From NCBI GenBank assembly GCA_965153355.1, contig OZ231126.1:47058001-47122000 (forward strand): DNA of 64,000 nucleotides, written 5' to 3'. Made by a program: the position numbers and the translations under genes. The stretch comes from Flaccisagitta enflata. Lineage: Eukaryota; Chaetognatha; Sagittoidea; Aphragmophora. Shown here in pieces: positions 40,780 to 53,600 of this stretch. The notes below the pieces were generated by a model. The model was not told where the DNA came from, did not search any database, and worked only from the letters and a program-made list of their open reading frames with translations. Each line of letters starts with the position of its first letter. The stretch's first letter is position 1.

Positions 40780-41300
40780 CTCTGAAGGGTCGATGACCTC
40801 TTCCACACATATGATTTTCCTTTTCTTCTTCCTCCTACGTCTCTCAAATCCCAGTCTCCTCCACTTCCAGTCTCAGGCCCAAATCCCAGTCTTGAGCTCC
40901 AAATCCCTCCCTCTCAATCCACCTCACCTAACAATCTAGCCTGGGCCAGATTTCAGTCTCTCAACTCTGCCTCAACGTCAAAATCTCAGCCAAGAGGCCT
41001 AAATCTCAGCCTCCAGGCTAGGATTTTGGCCTTGAGGCTAGGATTTGGGCCTTGAGACTGGGATTTGGGCCTCAAGACTGGGATTTGGGCCTTGAGACTG
41101 GAATTTGGGCCTCGAGACTGGAATTTGGGCCTCGAGACTGGGATTTGAGGGACGGAGGAGGAGGAGGAAAATCCCCCATATGTGTGAAAGCATAGGTCAT
41201 CGACCCCTTCGGGGCCGCTGCCCTGCTCCCCCCTCAACTTCAGCCACAACCTACTTAGGCAGGGCACGGGTACCGCTGACCATCTAACGCTTTTGCGACT
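40780..41300 (+). repeat. Family C element (TIR-flanked minisatellite)
   Basis: Left end GAAGGGTCGATGACCT (40786), right end AAGCATAGGTCATCGACCCC...GGGCCGCTGCCC (41189-41223) with the usual extension to CTTTTGCGACTAT. The core (40850-41150) holds GCCTTGAGACTGGGATTTGG units running in both orientations. Confidence 0.8.
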
Positions 41301-41468
41301 ATTCTCTCTACCCCCTATTCCTCCACTTTCTCTCTTCCCCTCTTCCTACACTTTCTCTCTCCCCCTCTTCCTCCATTTTCTCACTTTCTCTCTCCCCCTC
41401 TTCCTCCACTTTCTCTCAATCTTCACTTTCTCACTTTCTCTCTCTCTCTCTTCCTCCACACTCTCTCT

Positions 41469-41509
<41 letters not shown>

Positions 41510-41525
41510 TCTCTCTCTCTTCCTT
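41300..41525 (+). repeat. Degenerate CTCTTCC repeat and (CT)n/(CACTCT)n
   Basis: Simple C/T repeats, ending in CACTCT units at 41480-41508. No coding content. Confidence 0.9.
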
Positions 41526-41643
41526 CATTGTCCACTACTGAATCTAGATTTATACCGAGGGCAACTTAAGAAAGGTCCAAGATAAGTTACTGATCAATGT
41601 GAACCGAAACCTCAGGCACTACTTCAACCATGCATATCAATAC

Positions 41644-44600
41644 CGAGTCCATGGGAATATCGCGTTCCGGCGAGGCGCCGTCGTATCTCCTCATCGGTTC
41701 CGGTTCGGCTTCTAAATGATCTTCTATCGGCGGTGGATAATGATGGCCACCCATTCGAGGCGGCGGGTAACGCGGATCAGATCCATTCATTGGCCCACCG
41801 TGACGCCCGGGTGGCATTCGTGGGCCCCCAGGACGAGGCAAGCCTCCAATATCCATTGCGTGTGGCGGCATAATAGGAGGCCTCGCCATTGGAGAATGTG
41901 GCGGCATCCCCGGGTGTGGACCACGAATCGCCCCAGGCGGGGGACCGCGAGGACCGCCCGCCATGGGAAGAGGACCACGAGGCGTTCCAGCCATTGGAGG
42001 CGGGCCGCGAGGAGCCCCCGGTGCCAAGTGAGGTGGAGGTGCACCCGAGGCTGGAGGTGGCCCGCGAGCAGGACTGGGCGCCGGCCCTAATATGCCCGGA
42101 GTCCCCGGAAATGCGCCGAGAATTGAGCCTGCGGATGTAGGTGGGGGCTGACCCATGGGCGGCAGTTGGGCCTTGGGTGGAAGATCTCTGGGTGGAAGAT
42201 CTCTGGGTGGAAGATCTCTGGGCGGAAGATCTCTGGGCGGAAGCTCCCTTGGCGGAAACTCCCTGGGTGGAAGTTCCCTGGATGGATGCTCCCTAGGCGG
42301 CAAATCCCTAGGCGGAAAATCCCTGGGCGGAAAATCCCTAGGCGGAAAATCCCTAGGCGGAAAATCCCTAGGCGGAAAATCTCTGGGTGGAAGCTCCCTA
42401 TGTGGAGGTCGGAAACCATTTGGTGGCAGCGCGGGACGAGGCGGGCCCTGACTGGTATAAGGAGGGGGATCTGGTCGATCTGGTCGATCTGGTCGATCTT
42501 GTCGAGGGCGACGAGGATAAGGACCCAGTCGCTTGTTGCAAGTACCGCATTTCGATCGAGGGAGTGGACCCGAACAATCATGACATCTATAGGGGGAGGA
42601 ATGAGAGGAAAATTAAATGCATTATGACGCACTGAAATTAGATAAGGAAGAGTTTACCCAAAGGACTAAATTAACAATCATATTACCATTTTTGCACTGG
42701 TCAGTGATTGATTTGTTTTTTTCATAAATTAGATATGTAAACTTACATGAGGAAACCAATTGGTTACTTCAAATGACGAAGATACAAAAAGACTGAAGGA
42801 AACTCGCTTTTGAAGTGACAAAATGGTAGAAAAATTGATAACAACCATCTCAGTAACTGCCTATTGAAAATTTTAAATTTGCATAGAAAATCAAATTATG
42901 GACAAAACAAGAACATAGCGCGATTCCTAGATCAGCAACTGAGCGCGCTATGTTCTTCTTTTGTTCATATTTTGATTTTCTATGCAAATTTAAAATTTTC
43001 AATGGGTCATGGTACTTTGACAAAAAAAGTCTTTACTGAAATTCACTTGTTTTTTCAGCCATAAAATGAAAAATATGAGATCAAAACGGGCAGATGAAAG
43101 TTGATTCATGCAAAATATGTGTGTTGACAAGTTAATTGAAATTGTTAAACCAAAAATTTTCATAAAATTTCATTCCACAAAAATCATGCTTCATCTGGGT
43201 TGGGTAGCAAATTCTACGATAATTTTCAGTGCGTCTTATGAAGAGAGAAAAGAAATAAAGAAAACAAGGCCGAATTCACGGCTACCCCAGTAGCGTGCGG
43301 GTGGGCAGGGGCTGTTTTTGAGGTCACTATCATTTGGGCAGGAGCAGTGGGGCCAAAGATTGCAAGAAAAACAAAAAAGTTAAGTGTGATGGACGGATGG
43401 ACCAACAGACGGACCAAAGGACGGACAAAGCGGGGTGTAGAGTCGCGTAGCACGCGACTAAAAATGAATAGGAAAAACGGAATGAAAACGATGATAATAG
43501 AAATGAAACAAGGCCAAGTAGTGCAACGATGCGTTGTTTATGAATGAACATTTATTTACGTGTAAATGTTTTTTAATGAACAAATGAATGAACAAACGAA
43601 TGAATGAATGAATGAATGAATAAATGATCAAATGAGAGAATAAGTGGGTTGGTTAGTGGTAGTTTTAATGAGAAAATGCCTCAGATTTTGCAATTTAAAC
43701 ATTTGCGTAATAGAAAAACCATCCGACCAATAGACAGATACGACTTCTTATAAAGATGCGAGGAAAAAAGAAAGAAAAAGAGAAAGGAAGAAAGAAAAAG
43801 AGAGAAAAACAGAAAATGAATGACAGGAAGAAGTTGGAAAACTAAGAATTAAACTAAGAATGAGAGAAGATGACGAAAAAATGAGAAGTAACAAGTTGAA
43901 GAATAAGCCCTACCGGACAACGATGCGTCCGGGCTGTGTCTCAGCTTGTCCTCACGGACGCATCTAAAAATATCGGATTCGTCAGTTCTGCATGGTTCTA
44001 ACATTTGCGTGGCGGACGGACCGACAGATCGACCAACCCACCAACAGACAGACATGACCAAATGCGAGGCCGCACATAAAAAGGGAAGAAAAAAAAAAAA
44101 GGAAAAGAATTTGGAAAGAAAGGTCTAAGAAAAGAAAGAACAATGAAAGAAGATAAGGAAATGAAAAGAAAAAAGCTTCAAAATTACAGTCCCCGACTGG
44201 GGACTAATTTTTGAAGCTTTCTCGTTGCGTAAACGCAACTCGATGAGATACACGACAAGAGCAATTTCAAGAGAAAAAAAAGATATTCAATAATGTTTTA
44301 ATGGTGACAAAACTTTTTCAAAAAATTTTCAAAAAAAAATCTCAAAAAATTTTCAAAAAAATTTTCAGAAAATTTTCAAAAAATTTTCAAAAAAAATTTT
44401 TAAAAAAAATTTTCAAAAGAAATTTTCAAAAAAAAAATTTTCAAAAAAAAAATTTCAAAAAATTTTTCAAAAACAAAATTTCAAAAAAATTTTCAAAAAA
44501 AAATTTCAAAAAAATTTAGTAGTTGAAGATGATGACAGTAGATGAAGACAGTAGTTGAATGAATGAATGAATTTTATTTTGAAACATGGAATTACAAATA

Positions 44601-47600
44601 CGAGTAAATGTAAGACTGCTTCACGGATAGCCCATGAAAGTCTAGTAATGTGACTTTTTTCCAAAGGGGTCCGCGATAATAAAAATTAAAATTCATAAGT
44701 TAAAATAAGAATAAAATCGTAAGATGGTAAAAAGCCGAAATCATATACAGGTAAAAATCCGTCCAACAGAATCCGTAAAATCAGTCATACTGAGAAATCA
44801 AAAACTCTTTTAGTCTCTTCTTAAAAACTCGAAATTCACCAATACTTTTGATATTGGTTGGAAGACTGTTCCAATGCTTGATTGACGCAAAAGAAAAACT
44901 ACTTTGGGACCGAGATAGATCACGAGACAGAACAAAGTTGTACTCGCTTCCACGTGTGTTGTGAGAATGAGCAGCAGATATCGATGTGAAATTAGGGAGC
45001 AAGTATTTAGGAGCAAGTTTGTTTCGAATGCGAAAAATATGCATCATTTGAAAGAATTTAACCCGATCCGGAATGTTCAGCCAGGACAATTCTCAATGGT
45101 TTTTGCAATCAACATGTGCCCTGTGGTCCCAGCCGTTTATGAAACGGACCATTTTTCGTTGAACTACATTAAGCCTTTCCTTCAAGACCGCCGATAAACC
45201 AGAATACCAGGAACTGCAACAGTAGTCTACGTATGGCTGAATAAGCGCAGAATATAGGGTCTGCCTACTTTTCTTGTCTAACAACTGAGACTGGCGATAA
45301 AGAAAAGCCAGTCTTCCTGCGCAGACTTTCATCAAATTCCCCACATGGGCAGAACCGTTTACATTTTCGTCGAGTAAAACACCAAGATATTTTACAGTAA
45401 ACTTGCGCTCAACAGGCATCCCATCACAGAAAACCCGAAAATCCACCCCTTTCAATCTTCTCTTTGAACCAAAGAGCAATGATTCCGTTTTACCAACGTG
45501 AAGGGATAGCCTGTTGTCCACAAGCCATTTTTTACAGCTTGAAAGTTCAATGCTAAGGCGATCAGAAATTATTTTAGCATCACGATGCGCAAAAAGAAGT
45601 GCTGAGTCATCCGCGTAAAGAGAGAGTCTGCATGATAGGCTAATGTTCATGTCATTTATGTATATTAAAAACAACAAGGGACCTAAAATGCTACCTTGTG
45701 GCACTCCACAGGTGACAGGCAAAAACTCAGATCTCGAACCCTTAACATCAACACACTGACGCCGATTTTGTAGATAGGAATCAAACCAGGTTGTGGAAGA
45801 AATACCAATAGATTTAAGTTTTTCACAGAGGATAGCGTGATCAACCGTATCAAATGCCTTCTGCAAATCAATGAGTACCATACCGACAAAATTACCTTTA
45901 CTCAATTCATCCTTAATGAAATCTGAAAGGCCAATCAAACACGAGTCAGTGGAATAGCCACCGCGAAAACCTGATTGATTCTCGAAAAGTAGTCCTCGCT
46001 TTTCTAAATATTCACTAAGTTGTGAGTGTACAGCACGCTCGAGAATTTTCGAAAGAACACTTAAAATACTGACAGGCCTGTAATTGCCTGGATCAAGCGT
46101 CGAACCTTTTTTAAAGAGAGGAATAACTTTCGCCTCCTTGAAAGCAGTTGGAACGGTTTCGGTAGTAATGGAAATATTAACAATGTGGGCAACTGGCCCA
46201 ATTATGCAATCCGCGCCATCATGCAGAAATAGAGAAGATATATCATCCAGTCCAACTGCTTTCCTGGTATTCAGAGATGAAAGCTCTTTCCGTATAAAAT
46301 GAGAAGAGACAGGAGACAGGCAGAAATTAGAGCATAAGCCGATTCTATGTGAATAAAAACTCTTGAAAATAGTGGCAGCCGTATTAAAAACTCCAAGAGG
46401 ATTTGGCAGTTTAGAAACAAGTTTCGAAGCAACCGAAGTGTAGAAGGTGTTAAAAATCTGAGCAACACATAATGAATTAAACTTCTTTTCGCCATTTTGC
46501 TCCAAGACTATAGATGATGAGCCAGCAACTTTTTTACTAAAGCCAAGAGACTTCAAGTGGTTCCAAAGCTTCCCCGAATTACCCCTATTCCTTTCAACCC
46601 CATTCTTGAAAAAACATTCCTTAGCCAACTTGATGTCTCTTTGAACTTTATTCCGTACCTGAAAATACTCCTTATATAAAACATCATTCGACCGGTCTTT
46701 CCTAAAGCGAGAAAAAAGCCTATTCCGTTCCTTAATACCCGAAAGAATGTGGGAATTCATCCATGGATTCAACTTGTTTCGGACTCGAATTTCACGTAAA
46801 GGCGCAACTGTGTCAATTACTGAGCGAAAGAGACGATTGAATTCTAGAAGACAAAAATCTACGTCACTAGAATTTAAGACCGATGACCAATTAATTCTAC
46901 TTAAAGCAGCCGTAAAAGACGCCTTAGAATAGTTTTTAAAGGACCGTACAAATCTGACATTTTGACATGAGAAAACTTCCTTTGCACAACTTCTCGAACT
47001 GAAAGTCACCATATGATCACTGAAACCCTCCGGGATCACCCCACTTTCACTAATCAGATCGCTAACATTCGTAAATATGTGATCAATAAGAGAAGACGAT
47101 GTGGAAGTAATCCTAGTAGGTTCAGTGATCAATTGGTCGCAACCGAAAAAATCAAGAATCTCTTTGAACTTATCCAACAGAGGAGAACGAACTTGTAAGA
47201 AATCAATATTTAGATCACCCAATACATGAAACTCAGTTCCAGGGCTAATTTTAGAAAGGCATAACTCCAACTTAGATAGAAACCCATTATCATTGGGTGG
47301 CCGGTATATAGAGCATACAAGTATACCTTTAGTCCGAGGAAGCAGAAGCTCTATCCAAGTGGCTTCTAGATCGTCGACGGAAAGATCTGGTCGTGGGTTG
47401 AAGGCAATATTGTCGCGAATGAACATTGCGACACCGCCGCCGTTACGATTTCGATCATGCCGAACAATATTGAAGCCAGGAATATGTACCTCGCCATCAC
47501 CAACCGAGGAATCAAGCCATGACTCAGAGACCGCGAAAACAGATGCCTTAGTCCGTGAGAGCAGAAGTCGAATTTCTGGTAGTTTGGGAATAAGAGAACG

Positions 47601-50600
47601 CACATTTGCGTGAAGAAAGTGGAGGCCTTTAGACGTGAGGACGCTAGGAATAGGACAGGATAGAAACGACGATGAAAGAGAAGTAGAGGAAGGAGCCGAG
47701 GAAGAGTTAGCAGTGGCGTCGGCAACGTGTTCGTCGACACCCGTATCATTTGCGAAAGGAAGCGAAGAGAGGCTGCAACGGTCGCAGACAAATGCCAAAT
47801 CAACCCCGTCACGCACGCACTCGTTGTACTTGGTGAGAGAGACAGAGAGAGAACATCGTATGTGCGTCCATTTAAGGCAGTAATCGCACTCAACAGCCTT
47901 ACTCGCCTTGGTTACGCCCTTCGCGCAAACGACACAAGGATGAGCAACATTTCGCGTCCTTTTCCCATCTGAACTCGTAGACGACGTAGACGGTCGCGGT
48001 CCCGGATGAAGATTGACGTCGCCGGAAAGAAGAAGCAGTTGACGTTGATGCTGTGTATGTTGCTGGTGCTGTGTATGTTGCTGGTGCTGTTGTTGATGCT
48101 GTTGTTGATGCTGTAGTTGATGTAGCTGTTGATGATGTAGATGTAGATGCGGCGTAGTAAAAGAGGGAGAACAGACGCTCAAATGATTAAGATGTATGAT
48201 GAGCGAACAGGTGAGAAATGAAAGGAGCGAGGAAGACATTGTCGACTCGGATATTGCCGCCGAAGCTAAACGAGAAATTGAAGCCAAAATTCCTTTGCCG
48301 CACTTGAAAAGTTTTGAAAACCACGTGCACGATGCCCGGTCGTCGCCCACGTCGGGTTAGTTTAAAGTCTTTTTACATTTTCCGCGTAGAATCGCCATAG
48401 GCCCAACATCGGGGACGTCACCATCAAAACCCTGACAGCTTGTCTTCCAATGTTTCTTCAACCTCAAATTTGACTAATCCAGTTTGCTTTTTCAATCTTC
48501 GGTCACGTCACCCTCCGACGCCCAAAATGGAGAACTTAAAAAAACAATTCCAGTATTCAATGTTTCCAGACTTTTCTTATTCTATCGCCGCATCTGATTG
48601 AACTTAATCCATTTTTATCTTCGACTATTCCACCGGAGACACATTTGTAGTCGTCTTAGAGTTGATTATTGAAATTTTTAAATTAAGCAAATAAAAGAAT
48701 GATGACAGTAGTTGAAGACGATGACAGTATTTGAAGATAATACCAGTAGTTGAAGATGATGACAGTAGTTGAAGATGAATCTTGAAATCCATGATGGCAA
48801 ACCTAAAGAAAAATCAGAATGTAATAAATGAGCAAGTAAAAGAATTCCAACTCCAATCCTCTATAGAAATTGCCAAAGTCCTAGAAACATATTACTACAT
48901 TAATAGGCTAATATCTTATAAACCAGACTTCAGATATAATTCAAATTTTGCAAGGGCACTTCAATTAATATCCTTTACTTGTATACCAAATTAAAAAAGA
49001 ATTCACATAACTTTGCTACCCTTTGCCTATGTAAACTGTGAATTATGGCGATTATTTTTGTAGTTTTTTGTGATTATTTGTCAATTTCGCCTATTTTGCT
49101 TTCCTCTCTGTTGATCATATTTGCGCCTGTTATTATCTCTGATTTTCTTCTTAGTTGATCAGTTATAATGTCTTGCGTGGTTCAAGCCTGGTCATGTTCC
49201 GGAGGCGAAATGCTACCTGGTGAGTCTTGGTGTGTATAAGAGGCTGGTTGGGCTGTACTATAGTTATATAGTTTGCTAGATTCCCTTGGTTAGTCAGTTA
49301 TTAGGTTTGTGGTAGGTCTAATCCTTCCTTCTCCCCTTGCCCCTTTCTTCTTTCTTTATCTGCAGCGTTTTGATACGACTTTTTACCTAGAAGACTCGAT
49401 GACGTGATTTTGGTGACGAATTGGCGCGATGATGTCAAACGATTGACTTGATTATGTACAACGAATTGGCGTGACGATGTGCAACGAGAAAGATCGGATA
49501 TGCTGAACATTTCGATGAGACTTGCTGAACATTCGATGGGATTTGCTGAACATTTCGACGAGATTCAAGGAACATTGACGTTGACGTTGGCGTGACGTCA
49601 TTTCCGGTGCGACTTCATCTTGGCGTTGGCGTGACTGCGGCTTTGGCGGCGTCATTCTTCCAGCCATCACTTGGGATTCACGGTACGAGCTTTTGGTGAT
49701 TGACCGTGTCATATGCAGTTTTCTACAGTATCAAAACGGACCTGGACATAACCAGTAATTTTTGTACCCAACCACAACCATGAGCACACAACCACAACAG
49801 GACGCAGGAGAAGGCGGGGAGCGACCAGTTTGGGACAGGCGGATCATCTCCAGAGTAAGGAGGGAGCTGAAACAAGAATACCTACTCGTGGAATCCGCCG
49901 TCAGTTTTGCTTCCGTCAGCTCCGAGCGGTCCGTGCTCATACGGTTTAACGATACAGCGAACAAGTTTTGTGACTTGGTGAACGCAAAGATCGCAGAGTA
50001 CAACAACTGTGTGATAGTAACAAAGGTCGCAGAAAGTGCCGCAAATGATTTGATGGTAGACATACACAGCTACAGGACGAAACTCGACACAACTCTCCAG
50101 CCGAGATATGTGGAGGAGGAGGGGGATGGCCACAGGGATGTGTCGTTCGAGGCCGGATCGCCGATAGAAAAAAAGGCGACGCCGGTCGAATTGAGAGCAA
50201 CGGATGGTGCGGCAGCGGCGCAGAACGGAAAAGACGCCGCACTAGACAAAACGATGCGAATCTCGGACAGCGACCTGAGCGAGGAGGAGGAGGAGGAAGA
50301 GAAGGAGACCGAAGCCACAGAGGAAAACGGCAGGGGGGGAGGCAACGCCGATCAAAACGGCGTAAGCGACGCCCCAGCCAGCGGCATATTCGGCAGGTTA
50401 ACGAATCTGTTTAAAAACTCAACCCCGACGGACGCTGTACCGGCCGTGAACGTGATTCCACCAACACCGGCAGACAAAGAAAGATCGCATACAAGAAGCG
50501 CCGCATCCATCGCGAGATCGCTCCAAGCGAGAGAAGAAAGAGATAAGAAGAAACAAGAAGAGGAGGAGCAGATGGAGGCGATGAGGAAGCAGAGTGAGGC

Positions 50601-53600
50601 AGAGGAGGTAGAGGCAATGCGGAAGGTGGAGGAGATAAGGAAGCAGAGAACATTAAACGAGAAACTACACGCTGCAAAGATGGACGGATTGGAAGCAATC
50701 CATGATAAGCAGCAACAAATCATCGAGGATGAGGAAAGTGAGGCGGCAGCGGAAGAGGCGATGAAAGACCTGGAAAAAACAGTGGAAGGGGCGAAAGGGG
50801 GTAAAGAAGACAATAATGCAGCAGTTGAGAGATGGGCAAAAGGAAATGTGCGCGAGCCCATTGCAAAAATTCTGCCGAAAAAAGTCGAGGTAGCGGCGCC
50901 GCCGAAAGGAAAAGCGGCGGTGAAGCTAGACCTCAAAAACATTAAAGTCACACCCCCAAAGGCAAAATCCCTTCCCGCGATCACCCCCATTATCCGGAAA
51001 GGCCGCATGAACTCTACATCGGAGAAAAAAAGGAGTAAAGAGGCGAGAAGGCTTTCGGAGGAAAAAGAAAAAGCGGAAAAGCGAGCGAGAGATTTGGAGG
51101 CTCAACTGAAACAGGTTCAAGAAACCGCGCGCCAAATGGAAAGCGCACTGAATGCGGTGGAGGAGGATGAGGAGGAGGAGGAAGATGACCTGGAGAAGAT
51201 GCCGTTATCTCCATCATACACAGAAAACAGTGGGTTTTGCGAAATGGTGAAAGTGCAAACCCAGATGTACGCGATGTCGCAACTAAAAGAGGCCCGTCCT
51301 GAGAAAAAATTCGCCGCATGTGGAAAAAAAGTGGATTTTTCAAAACATATGCTCGAATTTGAAACGGCGCTCGGGATAGTAGGCCTAACGGAAACGATGA
51401 AATTGAACGAGTTTCATCACTACTTTGAAGGGTCTGCGCTGCAGCTGATTGAAGCGGAGTTGAGAAGAAAAAACGATGCAGAAAAAGCAGTGTCTGATGC
51501 CATATCAAAACTAAATCGCAAATTTGGCACGAGAAAAGAAACGGCTTTGGAGATGATGGACGAGCTGTTGCAAGGGAAGCAGATTGGCGAGAAGGACCAC
51601 GGCGGGTTGCTGTCATTTTATTGTAGGTTGACTAGCATCCATACTTTGGCTTGCGACACCAATCGTGGAACAGAATTCGAGAACAAACTGGTCGTCGACT
51701 CGATCCTCAGCAAGAAGATTCCCCATCTGTCAGCTAAGTGGGCAAAGCGGTCTGTAAAAGACGCAATGGCCGGGGGAAAGGGATTGAATTTTGCGGCTTT
51801 TTTGAGTTTTCTTGATGAAGAACATGCGATTGCAGAGTATTGTTACAAAAACTCAGGTCAAGCGCAACAGATCAAGCCGATTGGCGCGAAAATAGCGGCG
51901 ACGACGGCAACAACCACCAAGAAGGAAGGAGCGACGGCAGCAGCAGCAACACCGCCCAAACCAGCAGGCGGATGCGGGCGCTGCGGTGGCCAACATCGAC
52001 TTCCGGCGTGTGACATTTTCAAAGGTCTCGCGGTGGGAGACAGAAGAAAATTTTGTATGAACACGCGCAGCTGCTATCAATGCTTGGAGGCGGGGCATAT
52101 GGCGAGAAATTGCCAATCACCCGACAAGTGCCCAATTTGCGGATTGGGGCATCACGAGCTGCTTCATCCGGTGGACGAGACGGCGCCGGCGCCACCTGGC
52201 GAAACAAATAATACGGCATGACTAGCGACGCCGAGACAAAACTCGATATTTAAGGTCGGCGGGGATGATGGAGCATGGAGACTAATTGTGCCGTTGTATG
52301 TGACGAACACGAGTGGAGACAAAATCGCCACATTTGCGCTCCTTGATGGAGGCGCAAATCGCCACGTAGTGTCAGAGGCGATTTGCGCAGATCTTGGTAT
52401 TGAAGGCAGGGATGTAAATATGAAAATTACAACTCTGGACAAAACCGTTGAAGGAGTGAGAAAAGTGGCAGATGTGTCTGTTGTGGGGACAAATGGTTTT
52501 GAGTTGGACCTGAAAAACGCGATCTTCGGCGAAATCATTGCGACGGAAGGCGATAGACCGCCGGAAAATGTCGACGTGGAAAATATGGACCATCTGAGCG
52601 ACATTGATTTTCCCGCGTTTCCCGAAAATATCGCCGGAGGAAAAAAGATTGGCGTTATCATCGGGGCCGAACATGCCAGAATTTGGAGTACGGGCGAAAG
52701 ACGCGTCGGCGACGCGTCACTTCCGGTGGCGCTGGAGACGGGGTTCGGCTTTTGTTTGATCGGCCCAAAGAAGAACATTGACTCGCATTGCTTTGTTTGT
52801 AACCATGTTTCTTTTCAGAGTTGCCCCACAGATACTGAAAAAGACATGAAAAAGTGTTTTGCGAGTGAATTTGAGAGAATCAAAGGAGATGATGAAACAA
52901 TGTCGTTGAAGGATAAGCATGCTGTGCGTCAATTGGAGGAAGGTATCATTTGGGACTCCCTCGCCGAGAGATACCGCGCGCCACTTCCGCATGTCGTCAG
53001 CCGGGAGGCCACCGCCGCCAAAATCAATAAAGTGGATTCGGGCGGTATGGCATTAGACCGACTGTGGAGGACGGGAAGGCAGATGCGAAAAGATCCGGAG
53101 AGACGACGGATAACGTTCGAAACAATGGCGAAATTCGATGAGAAAGGTAGAGTGGTAGAGGTGGATCCGGCGGAGCATGAAGCCACGCCGACAGACCGAC
53201 CAAAATGGACGATTCCGATTCACGTGACTGACAAGCCCGGAAAACCCGGGCAAGTCAGGATCTGTCACGATTGTCGGGCTTCTGTGGGTGGAATCTGCCT
53301 AAATGACTTTCTATTGGACGGCCCCCAACTTGCATGCGACATACGCGGTGTACTGATGCGATTTCGCGACGAGGGCGAAGTAGCGGTAGGCGCCGATATT
53401 AAGGACTTCTTTCATGAAGTGTATATCGCTAAGGAGGACGAGGCCGCCTTTAGATACTGGTGGTTCAAATCGGAAGATATGGACGATGTTCAGCTAAAGG
53501 GCTTTTTGGGACATGTTTTTGGTGCAAAAAGTTCAAATTTTGTCGCGATCTTCACAAAACGCTTCCACGTTAACAACAAAGCCGCTGAATATGGCGCCTT

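Noticed and set aside
45093-48350. LINE ORF starting at GTG 48350
   Set aside because: The in-frame ATG at 48239 is a more likely start in an animal; the upstream part may just be open 5' UTR.
52200-52290. Programmed frameshift between gag and pol
   Set aside because: Gag and Pol are in the same frame, so no shift is needed; the only barrier is the UGA.
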